Below, in pieces: positions 1 to 12,737 of a stretch of DNA of 64,000 nucleotides (positions are counted from its first letter, which is position 1; every line of letters begins with the position of its first letter). The translations under genes were made by a program, and so were the position numbers. The notes beneath the pieces are model-generated. The model ran no database searches. It saw only the letters and a program-made list of their open reading frames with translations, and had not been told where the DNA came from. The DNA comes from Cristatella mucedo (taxonomy: Eukaryota > Bryozoa > Phylactolaemata > Cristatellidae): the NCBI GenBank assembly GCA_009760855.2, contig WPIO01000005.1, positions 6,658,001 through 6,722,000 of the forward strand. The letters run 5' to 3'.

Positions 1-205
1 CTAGCTGTGGAATTGTGCACCAGCTGCAATCGCCTGATCGCACATGCTGGTAGGCCTGTAAGCTATGAGTTGCAGAAGTCGAGACGGATGTCACGAATAC
101 ATGGACCAACTTAGACGTGGTATCCTTATCTAAACAAGCCCGAATTTTGGCAATGTTATGTAGCCGAAAGTAGGCAGAACTCATTGGACACCTAAAGCCA
201 ATGGC
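1..205 (-). mobile_element. LINE family B fragment (L2/CR1-like), cut by window edge
   Basis: Reverse-strand relic of the window's commonest LINE. It matches the segment that in better copies (for example 49.3-50.1 kb) encodes the stretch just after the reverse transcriptase core, with residues like SRLDFCNSLL and QNSAARLVCR. Reading frames are broken. It runs off the left edge and abuts an unrelated LINE A fragment on the other strand. Confidence 0.75.
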
Positions 206-243
206 TGAATAAGGATACTTCTTTCTTCCTTGTAGTTAGTGAA

Positions 244-1072
244 ACTGTGTGACGACCGTCACCGTGTGCTTGGAATTGATATGTCCTCTTTAATGTTCAG
301 TTTAAGTTTGAAAGTTTCATTGAGAAGACTGCGTCCACAGATAACCATCACCCTCGATCACTGTTCAAAATTAGGAACTGTCTTTGATGGTGGGATGCAA
401 AATGAGACTACCATCCTGGTATAGTATTGGCTGGATTACTGGACCACCCGTTTTGTTGAACTTTTAAAAATAGGCATTAATCCTCAGCAGCTGGTGGTGA
501 TTATATCTGCAAAGCTAGCCATAAAATCGTAAAGGTTCAGCTATATATCGCCTTTTCTGAAGGAGCTGCGATTTAATCCGGTCTATCTGCAAACATGCAG
601 CTACATTCTTCCTCAGACCAAAAAGGCCAGCCTTAGCTAAGCTTTCTTCATACCTAGCCGAGCTACTGCACCATTTCAGCCTCCTCGTGCTCTCAGATCA
701 ACTATGAAAAATAAAATAGCTACTCTATTCCTGAGCTTAAGGACAATTGGGGATGGAAGCTTTTTCTCTGCAGGTCCTACGTTGCAGGACACACTTCCAC
801 AATTATTAGGCAACAACATCTACTCTCCTACTACTTACTATGAAAATCCGTTCTGGCCGTCCTGAGTAGCTACTTCCATTCCAATCACTCCGAGAACAAT
901 CCTCCCGACTCAGCTCAGCTGCATTTTTATCTTCACCTTAGCTGTGTGAGACGAAGGCTGTTGGCTACCGTATGAACACCAAAAGGCGCTCGGGCTTCGA
1001 TTGAGCAATGCAAAACTCTCAAGCGTCACACCCACATAGTAGTTGTGACTTTGCGACATGTAATACATTATG
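244..1072 (+). mobile_element. LINE family A, old degraded 3' copy
   Basis: A heavily mutated copy of the element at 57.5-59.5 kb. Matching blocks in order are: the region around 251-400 (LGVVFDxCLNFKSFIQKTA in the good copy), 640-690 (SYLAELLHQFQ), 755-870 (SFSSAGPRLWNSLP and the ATYSPT block), and the 3' untranslated end at about 1015-1072. Many indels and stop codons make it non-coding. The 3' end keeps the family's ACACCCACAT block and a tail resembling TACATTA, so it is a 5'-truncated insertion. Confidence 0.75.
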
Positions 1073-1902
1073 ATTAGGAAAAAATCCAGGAATCTAGCTC
1101 AGTTCTCCAAAGACTCTTAGCTTTAATAAAAGATGTTGAGCTAAGTGAAAGAGCGATCGTTCAAAGCAAATGACTTATAAGTAAAGGGAAATCCTAAAGA
1201 CTACTTGCATGACCCTAGGCCTCTGTGGACAAATCTCCCACTCATCATGGCGGAGACCGCCCTAGTGAGCTTGGCTACGAATTCGATCTGATCATGGGTT
1301 GGGAGTTTGATGCATGGATCATAAATAACGGAGTTTCTATGCACCAATAAATGAAAAGGGTTTACACGGTTTGCAGGAAGTGTCTCCAAGTTTGGGTTAT
1401 CCTTGAGGTGCTTAAATACCAACTGTGGTACAAAGGTGTTTTTCCAAAGGAGTGGTGCTGAGAAAATGGGACATACATCCGAAAGGATGCGATTTCCAAA
1501 AAATAAGAGAGCTAAGCCTTAACAACTCCTCAAATTAAATGAAAGGTCTCTTTCAGTTTTATCTTATAGAGGCTATAAAGTTCTACATCATAAATAAGTA
1601 CATGTAGATACGTTTAGCAGGGTCCAAGAGTTTCCCTGAAAGCTATGCATCGAGCATTAAAGCTTAGTTTTTAATACAATTAGAACCACTTGTAAGCGTC
1701 AGGCTGATCATAAATAGCGTGGCTCAGTTTTACATGTTTTCCTCCAGTATTGGCTTCAACAGACGGCACTCGGCCTATTTCAATTTTTAATCCTGGGCGG
1801 AATTTAGGTTCTCATCGCGTCCTGCATAATATCTCCAGTGAAGTCATTCGGAATTTCTGTGTTTCGTTAGGCACGATTTAAAATATTTGTAATCTCCGAG
1901 CA
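1073..1902. other. No recognisable feature
   Basis: AT-rich sequence with only short ORFs on both strands (the longest, 73 codons, is at 1201-1422 on the minus strand). I see no domain, splice pattern or repeat here. Confidence 0.5.
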
Positions 1903-2042
1903 GGTTTGGTCCAGCGGTTATGGTGCTCGCTCCGACCAAAGTCTGGCTGAGGTCGTGGGCTCAAACACCGAGGCATTTGTGAAGCGCCTGAATAAAGATT
2001 AAGTTCTCTTAGTGCGCTGAACAAATAAATTTTATGTATAAA
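1903..2042 (+). mobile_element. SINE family 1 copy (tRNA-derived)
   Basis: Begins with a tRNA-like head. An A-box-like block lies near 1915-1930 (GGTTATGGTGCTCGC) and a degenerate B-box near 1950-1968 (GTCGTGGGCTCAAAC). The body contains GTGAAGCGCCTGAA, and the 3' tail reads TTAAGTTCTCTTAGTGCGCT followed by AT-rich sequence. The same order recurs at 10.7, 33.3 (minus), 44.8 and 63.1 kb. The tail is shared with LINE family B. Confidence 0.75.
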
Positions 2043-4943
2043 TATATTTTTTACTTCAATTTCTTCACGACCGCCACCACCTGATTTTGTTTATTTATGT
2101 ATGTGCCTGATTACTCTTCGTAGCTCGAGACAGACTGTGCTCCACTGATCCAGCTATACGACTGAAGCTTTACAACGTTGGCGTCCCTGTGGGCTGTACT
2201 ATCTCAGCTTTTCTATCTGTGCTATTTATGCAATTAGTTCATCTACACAGAGTGCCTATATTCGAGCCTACCTACCTACAGCGGAGGTACTCGTGGCTAT
2301 AATAGACGTCGCAGCGTGGCATAACGACCGTCTAAGTCGTGGTTTGAAGTGCTTGAAAGAGTTGCTCATTCATTTCCATGTTTTTTCACCCGAGCAAGAG
2401 TCCTTGATTTTGGTAAGACTAACAGCGACGCGTAAAAGTCCAACTACTGGAGAACAGCCCATGCGAATGGTGATTAAGAAGCCTAATAATAGCCTTACGA
2501 TAACGGTAATTTCTTTCGTAACTGACAGGTGTCATGGGAGAGATATCAGCAGGCAAGCTATAGTAGGACTGATAGCCATCAAAAGGTATGACTTAGCAGG
2601 GACATTCTTAGTGTATTTAAATAAAATCGGCTGAAGCCTAAAATAGTATGGCATTTCTTTTTCATTATATTCTCTTAAGTGCTGAGGAGTGAGTTGAGGG
2701 AAAATGAAGCTTTCACACTCAAAATTCTCTAGTTATTCCAAGAGCATTCAGTGGGAATGCACCGGCTGCATCATCTTTCAAGTTACTTGTCAGAGAAAGT
2801 CCCCATTCAAGGAGAAGTCGTAACTTTTAGAATGCGTTTATTGCATCGAGATTCTCAAGATTGTACACTCAGCAAATTCTGCTCTTGCTCGCCCACCGGG
2901 ACAAAATGGCGAATCAGAGGTTCGATGGAAGCACCAGGATGTCGCAGGGACATGAAAATCCTAATAAGTGAAACCACCACAGGATGGGCGTAGCCGGGGC
3001 TTCGACCTCAGAAAGGCTATGCCGGAATCTCGATGAGAGAAAAGCTTACACGGGAGGTCGGGAGATGGGAAATTTTAGGGGAAAGGCTGGCTTTTAAATG
3101 GGGTAGGGCGTGGGCAAAAGGGGCGCTGGACGCATTGGCCGTCTATTTGCAAGTCAGGATCAGGTGAAACAAGCTAAAGCTCATGGCGCCTAGCCCGCTG
3201 GCCTTAGATCGTCTCGGGTTAAATTGCGAGAGTTACCGGCACTAGGAAAACTACGAATCGGGCAGAAACACCGTAACGATAGCAGCTGTTCAAAATATCG
3301 CACAGTTAGATCAGTGGGGCACGATCTGTGTAGCTTTATATCCGTAGGCATGCACATGGAGATAAAAAACCAAGTGATGGCGGTTTTGAAGGAACAAGCT
3401 GAGATTAGGAAATTTTAAATCGTGCTTAAGGAGAGACAGCAAGTCTGAATAACGTCACAGGAGAGACAACGCGGGATGCGACGGCAACCTAAATTCCGCT
3501 CATGAGTATGATTTTGGATAAGCCACGTGTCGTCTATTTAAACCAATACTGGAGGAAACTAACATCCTAAGGTAGTGGTTGGTACTTCCCTAGGATATAC
3601 TCCTGAAAAAATTATTATTCCCATATTATCCCACGGTTACTGCCTGCAAGAAAATGCAATTCTCGTTCAGTTGCCCGTGCGTTTATTCGAAAGTATGGAC
3701 GTGCTAAAAAAAAGGAAATAAGTCGAAATGACGAATTAGCTCTTCAACGCAGGATTAAAGTGTAAAGACGTGAACTATTTGCCGCTTAATTGAGCACTGA
3801 CGTAAGATCTGTAGAACGAAGACCTTTTCTCCCAGTCGTATCGGTTTTAGGGTAAAAGCTTGCCGCAAGAATGCGAAAAATTGCCCCTGCATCTGAAATA
3901 GGTAGCGCATGGATACGGTAGCGGTACGAAAACTTACTGCCATAAGGATTAGTTGCATGCTCCAATCGCTAGTCAATGAATGTCATTGAAATGTGGGCAC
4001 ACCCTTCTTATAGAGGGAAGAAGCTTCGACATCTTGCAAATGGATACAATCTCCACTCTGTCCTTCAGCCTGTGATAAGCGGATACGATCTCTAATCTGC
4101 TTGGATCCCGATTCAGATACAGATCAGCGGCAGGATTTTGATCAGCATAACGCCGCTTGCTATTAGATGCTGCCGGAAGCAAGCGCCGTTTCCTTTACTG
4201 CGGACTGAGCCCAGGTGGCTGGAATAGATAAGTTGTAAAGTTTCTAAAGCTCTAGCTTTTTCTATTAGCTGTTACTTAGTTTTACTTTGCCACTAAGCAG
4301 CATCTGCATGTCAGACTGTCATAATCGTTTAGGGTTGCTGTTATGACCACGTGGCTATCCGGGCAACCTGAGCACTGCAGTTAATTGGGCCGAAACTGCA
4401 CTTGCCGCCTTGGTTTGCCGCTGATGGCGGAAAACCAGCAGTAGCTTCCTTTTGACGATGTCTTTAAGCCTTTTATTTTTAGTGCTTTCAAATGTCTCTA
4501 TCCAGTCAGTGTAGCAAAAGATCGATAACAATTCCCTTAAATTTTTATATTTAAAAATATCTGGAAGTTATTTGCTTTACCACCCTTTTTTTTAGTGCAC
4601 CCTATCGCAAGTAGCCTTCCGGCGATTCTTCGTTAAGGTCGCTGCATTGCGCATTGACGATAAGAAGATCGTTCAGCGTACTCTCACGTCTCGATCTTTC
4701 TTATTATACCAGCGTTCCGTTTGGGCAGATGATAATTATTGCCATATCCTCTGGCTATGGGCCTACATCTCACCCTGGCTATTCTGCCAGATATTCATCC
4801 AGATGTACTGTTTTGCTGAATGTCTCGCAGTTGAACTCTAGTTGCTATTATTACGTTCTTTCCGGGGCAATTAAATGTAGTAATCAGAACTTGCTTTACA
4901 AACGAAGTGTAGCGGCTCCTTTCATGAACTTCTTTAGCGAAAA
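2043..4943. other. Anonymous sequence, no supported gene
   Basis: The longest open stretches are 113 codons at 2293-2634 (+, beginning on a GTG) and 110 codons at 4654-4986 (+). Neither shows a recognisable domain, a biased composition or a convincing start, and both are short enough to arise by chance. No repeat of the families seen elsewhere is evident. Confidence 0.4.
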
Positions 4944-5096
4944 ATGGAGTTCAAAACAGCACTTTTCCTTGCCGCAGTTTGGCTAATAGTCGTGCCTCGA
5001 AACATGGATGCTGCTACGATAAATGCAGATATGCCGAAAGCCGAAGCCGAGCTGCCGAGCAAGGCAGTAGCAAAGAGCCTGACGAACTCAAAATAA
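4944..5096 (+). CDS. Candidate small secreted peptide precursor, 50 aa
   Basis: A 50-codon ORF, not assignable to a known family. What can be seen: a start ATG in good context (A at -3, G at +4), a lysine at residue 4, then an uninterrupted hydrophobic core at residues 5-17 (TALFLAAVWLIVV), which is the layout of a eukaryotic signal peptide. Small residues that could be a cleavage site lie at 23-24. The remaining ~26 residues are hydrophilic, rich in Ala, Glu and Lys, with no cysteines and no clear dibasic processing site. A canonical AATAAA poly(A) signal lies at 5202-5207, about 105 bp after the stop. Inference: a short secreted peptide or the first exon of a longer protein. Against it: the ORF is short, there is no detected homology, and surrounding DNA is repeat-rich, so chance remains possible. 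Confidence 0.3.
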   Translation: MEFKTALFLAAVWLIVVPRNMDAATINADMPKAEAELPSKAVAKSLTNSK

Positions 5097-5201
5097 ACTG
5101 ACTGGATCAAAAATTCAAAATTCTGTGCAAAACACCAAAGAATGCATTGCAAAAAGGAAAAACGCTTCTGAAACGGAACATTTCCGGCATCACTCTTTAC
5201 T

Positions 5202-5207
5202 AATAAA
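5202..5207 (+). terminator. Candidate poly(A) signal AATAAA
   Basis: Canonical hexamer about 105 bp downstream of the 50-codon candidate ORF. Such hexamers are frequent in AT-rich DNA, so it is only supporting evidence. Confidence 0.25.
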
Positions 5208-5377
5208 AAATGGCGGCTATTACTTTTTTCTCTCATGGAAAGAGTATGTCAATCCTGCCGCTACCTGACTTCTCTATCCTTATGTAGTACATGACCTGGC
5301 AATTGACCGTGCATTATGTGCAGCCCACCACCAAGAGCCACCTAAGTAATGGTCACTCGCTTGGTGATAGAGTCATA

Positions 5378-6118
5378 CCAAAATTCCTTTAGCAAGCTAG
5401 TCAAAAACATGGATAAATTGTTCCCTGCATTTGTGACATCCCGTCTCGACTTCTATAACTCACTGCTTGCTGGTCTACCGGCCTCTGGAATCAGGTGCTT
5501 GTAGCTAGTGCAAAACTCTGCAGCTAGACTTGTCTGTCGTGAGCGTCGCAGCTCCCACATCACACCACCTCTTGCCGACCTGCACAGGCTCCCAGTAGAG
5601 AAACGCATCGGCTGCAAGTTTTTGTTGCTCACTTTCACGTCCCTTCATTCTTTGTCTCTAGCCCACCTATCAGATCTTCTGCTCCATCAGGCTTAGCATC
5701 ATACCACCCACTTTTCCGAATCTAATCGTTTACCTATACCTCATACAAAACTCAAATCCTTTCTAGTCCGTGCCTTTAGATTGTATGCTCCCAAAGCCTG
5801 GAACTCGGTTCCGACTTACTTCACGACATCTCCTGGCATGAGGACATTAAAAAAAACTAAAAGTAAATCTAGGTATGGCAGTATTTAGTAGGTCCCTGTG
5901 ATTCAACCTTTATGTGCTTATGGGTGCTGACACTGTGCATACTGCCACTAACCATACTTGCATGCTGACCATGTGCATGTCACCCCTTCTTATTGGTTAT
6001 TGAGCATGATGCTATCACTGACCATTCTATTGTGCTTCCCTTGCAGCAAATGTAAAGCACCTAAAAAGAGCTTGATTTTTCTGCGGGCGCAATAAAAAAT
6101 GTAGCATTAGTATTATAA
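5378..6118 (+). mobile_element. LINE family B copy, 3' portion
   Basis: Forward-strand 5'-truncated L2/CR1-like element. It aligns along its length with 49.3-50.1 kb: the SRLDF.NSLLAGLPAS block near 5440-5490, QNSAARLVCRERRSSHIT at about 5510-5565, the LH.LPVEKRI block at 5580-5610, and the AFRLYAPKAWNSVP block near 5775-5815. A non-coding 3' region at about 5890-6118 includes repeated CTGACACTGTGCAT-type motifs and ends near an ATTAGTATTAT tail. The frame is interrupted repeatedly, so no protein is expected. This is the C-terminal part of ORF2 downstream of the reverse transcriptase catalytic core. Confidence 0.85.
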
Positions 6119-9100
6119 GACGAAGCCATAGTGCATATTACTTACCTACCCCTATAAGCTTTTCAAATGACGTGATCACGTTGTCCGCGCCAGAGGCGAT
6201 ACAAGTCATTCTCAAGTGAAGCAGTGAGTTGACAGCCCAGCTTAGCTCTTGCGCACACGTTATGACTTTTTATGAACTAGAACGTGACGCCGTCTTGTTA
6301 CAATAGAGACCCGAGACCCCTGGAAAAGTACTACTTTGTAAATGCATCATCGAGCTTAAAGAAGATGTGCTGCCTGTCTTCCCCTGGAACTCCTTAGCTC
6401 GGCCTACTTTGCCGACGTCAGCGCCAGCTCTTTGAAGGCAGTGATCTTTTTCGACTAGATCCACCATAGTAGTGTCCTCATCGATCTGCTTTTCTCTATG
6501 CTGGAGACAGTCCATTGAATAAGATCCTTGGTTTTACCCAATCGGTTTTGTTCAGGTGCTGCTCATCCAGCTCACGTCAGCTCTTGCGTTTCGCTCTTGC
6601 ACAGTAGCTGAAAGCAACGGCAGCATAAGCCAGACTGACACGCATTCTTTGCCTCGGCAACCAGGCAATTAGAGTGCCCCAAAATAGGTGGTTGCTAAGG
6701 CAGCGAGCCATTATTCCGTGCCATAGCAAGAAATTGCATGCAGGCAGCTTGCCCAGCACGTGTTGTTGCACGGTTAATGGAGTTGAGTTGTATCGGTCGT
6801 GTAGATTACTCATAGAGCTGTGGCGTATTTGCAAGGTGACGCACGTATTCCTAGCTGGAAAACGAGTGCTAGCCGTACAGCATTAATTACATATTTCTAC
6901 ATTTTCACAACCTAACCGTTATATCTATGTTTATTGACAATTTAACTAGGACGGGGAAATAAAAGCCAGCATATCTGCACAATGTGACTGAAAATGAAAT
7001 AGCTCATAAGCCGATTCCAATCGTTTAGTAAACTATTCAGCAATCGGCAGCATTTGAAGTTTTTCATAGGAAGCAAAAAGACAGAGTGTGATCTATAACA
7101 AACAGCTAGTGCATAACCAAAAAATATGGTAGGCATTGCATTCAATTGCTTTAAAAAAGACACGATCTCGTCAGCTCTTCTAATGTAGACAAATAAATTT
7201 GCTAAGCCTAAATCAAGATTGGCTATGCAAAGCTGATTTTGTTTAGCATAGGTAATAATTAGCCAAGGTTTTCCACCTTGCTTAAATGTACATTTGATTT
7301 GACCTGCCAGGGAGGGATATAGAGATTCGTGATGCACCTTTTCGTGGTTCCTAATTCACGTTCCCACTGATAAAGGTCAATAATATCAAAGGAGTGGAGT
7401 AGGCAAGCAACTGAATGAGATAATAATGGCCACATTCTAAGCCTTAGGCGAGCTAATCATCTCACAGTGACTATTTTTTACTCTGGACTTAAATGTGAGA
7501 ACTTCTTAGAAACCAGCCTCATTATGAGTTTCCAGCAACGGATAAATGATTCGGTACACATACACATTCACTTTTCCCGTCCAAGTTTATAAACCAAAAC
7601 GATGCGAAGGATCACATATTAAGTACAGTTATTTTCTAGTTGCCGCAAAAGCAAGGCATGCGAATCTTTCTCGGGGCTGGGACTTCATCCGAAGGTAGGT
7701 GCGCCTACTTGACGACCGATCAGTTCCCCAACAGGGTTTTCTTTCAATGCACCTGTCATACGTGGCGATACTCCTAGGGCATTTCAAGCAATATATCAGC
7801 GAGGCAGTTGGTTATTGGCAGAGCTTTTTTCAATAGATTCGGTATGATAGGCGAGTTAGCAGCTCATTGCCAGTCTTCTGCCTCATTCAGTAGGCCGACC
7901 ATGATTGGTGCATCTTCGTAAGCAGACTTACACAGACTGTGGCCAAACCGTTCATTGTTTCGTAATAGGCCTGCTACGTTGAACTATATTAAACATTAAT
8001 GAGTACAACTCAAAAAGTTCGGTTGCACGTATTGTTAGTCGTTCATGATGCCTTTGTTACTAAAGTCAAAGTCATTACTCTCCGTCAATAGTTTTGCAGC
8101 GACAAACTTACTGTGAAACGGCGGATTTCAAAGTAAGTAGCTTCATCTCTTAATTCCTATTAAACATTTGTGCATCCCAGTGTATATAAATGTATATATG
8201 TATATATGTTTGTAAACACTGGAATATACAAATTCACCAATTATAAAAAGGTTTCCTCTAAGAATTCAGGCTTCACGTGTTTTTAAATAGTCTTAAATTG
8301 TTTTATTTTTAAATCGTTGACCATTGTCCATAGATTGTATTCATTACCAAGATTTAATATTTTGCTTTGATTACCTAGCCATTTTTTAATTTAACTTGAG
8401 TAATACATTGGACTGATTTATTGTGATCAATTCATCTTAGTCACATTTAACATAACACTGCTTATGGAGGAAACCAAACTTTGGCTAACATCCACAACTG
8501 CACCAGTTGTTCATCAGCGACTGCAGGAAATTTTTGAGTAGATGAACAGCTAGTCTATAAAATTCCCTACTAGCGAAACATTGCAGCCAGTGATTAGTGT
8601 CGATGCCAAGGGCGATGCCTTCATTTTTATTGAGGGATGCAAGACCCGCAAGATTTTGATATAAGGTGCAAGGCCTGCAAGTTTTGAAAATAAAATTCAT
8701 TGCACACAATCGAAAGATTTATTCGACGTGAAGTCGGTGGTAGCTCTTTTAGTGAGCGCAGGATGTGATTTCGCTGTTGGTACAAGTCGTTTGGGCCTAG
8801 GGATAGTAGGCGGCTGAGGCTGCAGCTGCAGCTTTAGCAGCAATGCCATCTTGCCCGCCGGATACGCCACTGGTCACTGATAACTGATTCACAGCGTATG
8901 CTGTGTGGCTACTGTTGCAAACTATCACTGTCTTTGAAATGTTTTGAACAGCCTCGGAAAGAGTATGCCGGAGACACAGAGCAGGATAGTGGTATTGTGG
9001 CATCTTACCTGCTAGAGGCACTATTTTTCAACCCTCGGATAAACTGGGGGGATGAAGTAGTTGGTTTTTTGTATTTTGAAATGACTCTCTTTAAATAAAT

Positions 9101-9230
9101 CATTGCCAAAAGCAAATTAAAAATGGCTGTGTAGTGGTCGCTTTGGGGTTATCCGACGAATACCTGGACAAGTGCAAATCAATTTAGTACAGCCTTCTCT
9201 CGTCCTCGATCACACTAGACGCAACAATCA
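6119..9230. other. No supported gene or repeat
   Basis: Three kilobases of mildly AT-rich DNA with short, mutually overlapping ORFs on both strands (maximum 131 codons, 6942-7337 minus). None shows a domain, a splice-compatible neighbour or family resemblance. A TA-rich patch lies at 8180-8212. Confidence 0.4.
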
Positions 9231-9243
9231 CCCCCCCCCCCCC
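9231..9243. repeat. Poly(C) tract
   Basis: An uninterrupted run of C. A similar run is at about 11449-11460. Confidence 0.9.
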
Positions 9244-9358
9244 GATTGGTACCTGATTGCAATAAAAAATACGCTTACTTTCTTACATTAAACTCGCGAT
9301 TTGACTCCTGCACAAGAGCAGAAATTTCTAGAAAAGAATCTGCAGCCTCGGAACGATA

Positions 9359-9445
9359 TTCTCGACCACTCAGGTGGTAGAGCACTGGCCCAGAAAAATA
9401 GAGGACACAGCATTGGTCCGAACCCAGGTGATTAATTATCTCAGC
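9359..9445 (+). mobile_element. tRNA-like SINE head or tRNA pseudogene
   Basis: Contains an A-box-like block (GGTGGTAGAGCACTGG, about 9373-9388) and a B-box-like block (GGTCCGAACCC, about 9415-9425) at roughly tRNA spacing. The acceptor stem does not pair convincingly, so a functional tRNA is unlikely. The body does not match SINE families 1 or 2, so it could be a third family or a lone tRNA relic. Confidence 0.4.
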
Positions 9446-10728
9446 TCTGAGTCGCCAGCTGGACTGCCTTTGGCCTGCGTTTAGAAATTACCTGATGCTG
9501 AAAGTTTGACTGAAGCCCATCATCTAGTAACCACCCATGGATCTGAGGAAAGACATAATAAGTTATATATTTAGTTAATCTGACATGAGTACAGCTTATT
9601 TGCACCCTCGTTTTCATACAATTCTAGGCCAGACCGGCAAACATTATTCTTTTCTCAAGACCTAGAACTTTCTTTTAGGTTCTTGCATTGCCGGGATTCG
9701 AGACCCGTCGCCCGATGAAGGAAAACGACCGTCGAAATTTGAAGTTGTAGCATTGAGAAAAATGTAGTATTTAAGAGATCACCTCTTACCAATTGGAGCT
9801 GTAATAGGTTTGGTCTGTCAGTTGGTTAGTTAGTTACTAAGTCCGGTACAGTTATTTACTTCACCCTAAATTTTTTTTGTTGCGATATATATATAGTACT
9901 ACTATGATAGTACAGCAGCATTAAGAGTCATTTATAAAGGGAGGGTAACACTTTACTAGCTTACACATGTATCTATAACTTGCTATATCTTGATTTAAAT
10001 TAAAAGTGTCTTGATGCGCCTGCTACGGGTCAGCAATCGACGTACTTAAATAGAGTCTGCCCACGACTATTTACGGAATCTTACTGTATAGTTAACATAA
10101 ATTTTACTACGGTTCACCGTCTTTACGAGCTGCACACACAACTCACCTCAAATTCACTACCTGGCGCTAATAAATCAATTTCATGAATTGTGTATAGGCT
10201 CTTTTAATAAGAAAATTATTGTTTATGAATTGAAAGACGTTGTCAATTTTTTTTAATGCAAAGATTTTTGTCCATCAAGTAAGATTTCTAAGCTTTGCAT
10301 TCAGTCAAATGTGTTCACTACCTAGGTCAGTGGACACTCATGTCATCCTTCCAATGTATAGTAGGTGTTTCTATGAATATTTCGCTGGAGCATGCTAAGC
10401 TTCAATATAGAAACTGTGATTTCCTTCATCAATCTGGACCAGCGAGCTTTTACAGCAACGAGTTAAGAACAGAAGGAAGCAAGACGAGGAAAATATAAAC
10501 GCAACTCTCAAAAACAAGAGCTAGAAAGCGAGCTACGAAAGTCGGCCCTCTGTGCCAAACGGTTACGAACTAAACAGACAGGTTGAATACGAGAAACTCC
10601 ACAGCAGGAAGAGAATGCAGAAAAATCTCAAGACTTTGCACCGTCAATTCTTGGTGAATACCTCACTTATGAGAAGGTCAAAAACAGAAAGAGACTGAAG
10701 ATAAGAATTGAGCACTGGATGATCCAGC
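9446..10728. other. No recognisable feature
   Basis: AT-rich sequence with only one ORF over 60 codons (10295-10498, +), without recognisable domains. A second B-box-like string (GGGATTCGAGACCCG) sits near 9692-9706 but lacks an upstream A-box. Confidence 0.4.
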
Positions 10729-10873
10729 TCGTGGTTTGTCCCAGTGGTTAAGGTGCTAGCTCGCCTGGACCAAGGTCTGGCCGGGGTCGTGGGCTCGAGC
10801 CTCCTAGCTTATGCGAAGCGCCTGAAAAAACGTTAGTTTCTATAAGGGCGCTACACAAATGATTTATATTCTA
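10729..10873 (+). mobile_element. SINE family 1 copy, best-preserved head
   Basis: The clearest copy of the family. The A-box region is near 10742-10762 (GGTTAAGGTGCTAGCTCG), the B-box region near 10785-10800 (GTCGTGGGCTCGAGCC), then the GCGAAGCGCCTGAAAA body and a 3' tail with GGGCGCTACACAAATGA. The head is consistent with tRNA origin and an internal RNA polymerase III promoter. Confidence 0.8.
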
Positions 10874-11448
10874 CGGTATGCATTCCTTGCACAGAAAAGG
10901 CTGTGCTTGCCAGCTAAGCTGGGCCTACCAGTAGGTCAGTGGACACTCGAGCCCACGCAGTACTGTAAGCTCGCACGATCTTTCACGGGTATGAGCTTGT
11001 AATTAAGTATCGTAAAGGCACTTCGTACATACTGTAGTGGGAGCACGGCAATCGCCCAATGACAGTGCGTAGATTTTCAACATACATGAGCCCTCTGAGT
11101 AATAGTCAAAATGCCTTATCTAGCTTAAGTGGATTGGCATGCTTAACTCACCAACATAAGTAATACTTGCCACGGGTTTGAGCTGTGACCCCATATTCAT
11201 AATCAGCCTCTGCTTTTTGCTTGTAGCTGACCTAGAAAAATCCGCTATCAGCCTAAGAGTCTAAAAAGATTCGCAGATTCAATGTTCTTATTTTCATTGC
11301 TTATTGCGGCAGGCAGAACAGCCTCAGCGCTCGTCGCTCAGGTTTGCAGTGGGCAATGCACAAGAGCTGGCTGCTGTAGTCCTCAAAGCGTTAAGCATCC
11401 CGGTCAGACCTCGTTAGGACCTTGGTAGCTCGGCGTGAGCATCTAACG

Positions 11449-11460
11449 CCCCCCCCCCCC
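11449..11460. repeat. Poly(C) tract
   Basis: An uninterrupted C run, like the one at 9231. Confidence 0.9.
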
Positions 11461-12024
11461 GCGTTAAGATCTAGAACTTTTGCAGCTTATGAGGCAGGCT
11501 AAGCTACCGATCTTGATATCCCGAATACAAACTCTGATTAGTTCGTGGGCACACACTCCTAAAATAACGAAATTCCACACTACTTAAAAGAGATAATAGA
11601 TACTCGAAATAATGCTAGGCTGCCGTCACAGAGCTATTATTGACTTCAAGTGTATAAAAGGGTTCGCTCAGAAAGTCGAATTTTGGTTTAATGAGCCTCC
11701 AAAGGTAATTAGAAGATGGTTAGATCAAGCCAGTAAATATTGGTGTTGAAGATTTTCTGGTGGGTGCAGGAATGGATGAACGTACTTGCCTATTTCACTA
11801 AGCCAGCAAGTTCAACAATGATTTTACCGTGTCACAGTCGATAGCATCCAGTTATAAAACAGCCGCGGTCACTGAGACCTTGTATTTAGGTTTAAATGAC
11901 CACCATTCCTGTCACATTAGAAGCGAAACTTTGAAATGAAATTGACTGGCACTGTCAGTGTCAGAACTTTGGCACTTTCAGCTTACGTGTAATTAGTATG
12001 GAGCAAGAGAACGAAGAATGATGG

Positions 12025-12240
12025 AACCTTAAATTTAATATACTGCTTGATGGTGAGACAGTGCAGGTAGTTGAGAGGGTTTATATTGCGGCGATGGCCC
12101 GTGCACGACAGACAACCCTAGCTCCAGAATTTTTCTCAAACTCCAAGCACGTTTTGGCACAAGTATGAAGTCTATCAAGTAGGCCACTACAGAAGTCTAG
12201 ACAGGATGCTGAAAATGTATGGACTTGCTTGAAAGCATTA
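12025..12240 (-). mobile_element. LINE family B fragment, degraded
   Basis: Reverse-strand relic corresponding to the QNSAARLVC / LHWLPVK region of the family. Blocks recognisable against 41.98-42.18 kb include the one around 12105-12135 and the one near 12195-12230. Both ends are lost. Confidence 0.6.
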
Positions 12241-12737
12241 GAGATCACGTCTGTTAAATTGAAAATGGAAATAGCCTAGTATCCCAGTAGAATAATCATA
12301 CTCATGCACAATGGCGGAAATTCTACTCAGCTGTATTTGACGTAACGAAGAGTAGAACCATGACGCCACGGCCAGTTGCTAAATCATCAGTGCGACAGCT
12401 TGGTGTGGCTTGGCGTATCGCACCCTGGATCTTAGCTAGACACTAGTTAATGGTCTGGTTAAAGCAAAAGTAATAGTTGCTAAGGTTCTACTCGCTCTAT
12501 TTAGATTAACCTACGTCATAAGTAGACTTTACTTTTCATATCCAATCGCCGTCTCTGATATCCATGGAGTTGCCTTTGTTTCGTGCATGCTAGAGTTATC
12601 ATGCCGCACCAAAGCCAAACAGTCTGCCTTTGTTCTGCTAGGTCTCAGCTGTTCTTAAGTTGTTAGTGTGATCAAAAATGTGATCAACTATGTGCTAGGC
12701 CATACAATGCTCAACTCAACGTAAGAGGTCCGTGATA

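Noticed and set aside
2293-2634. 113-codon ORF as a gene
   Set aside because: Starts at GTG, no domain, no supporting context; within chance length for this base composition.
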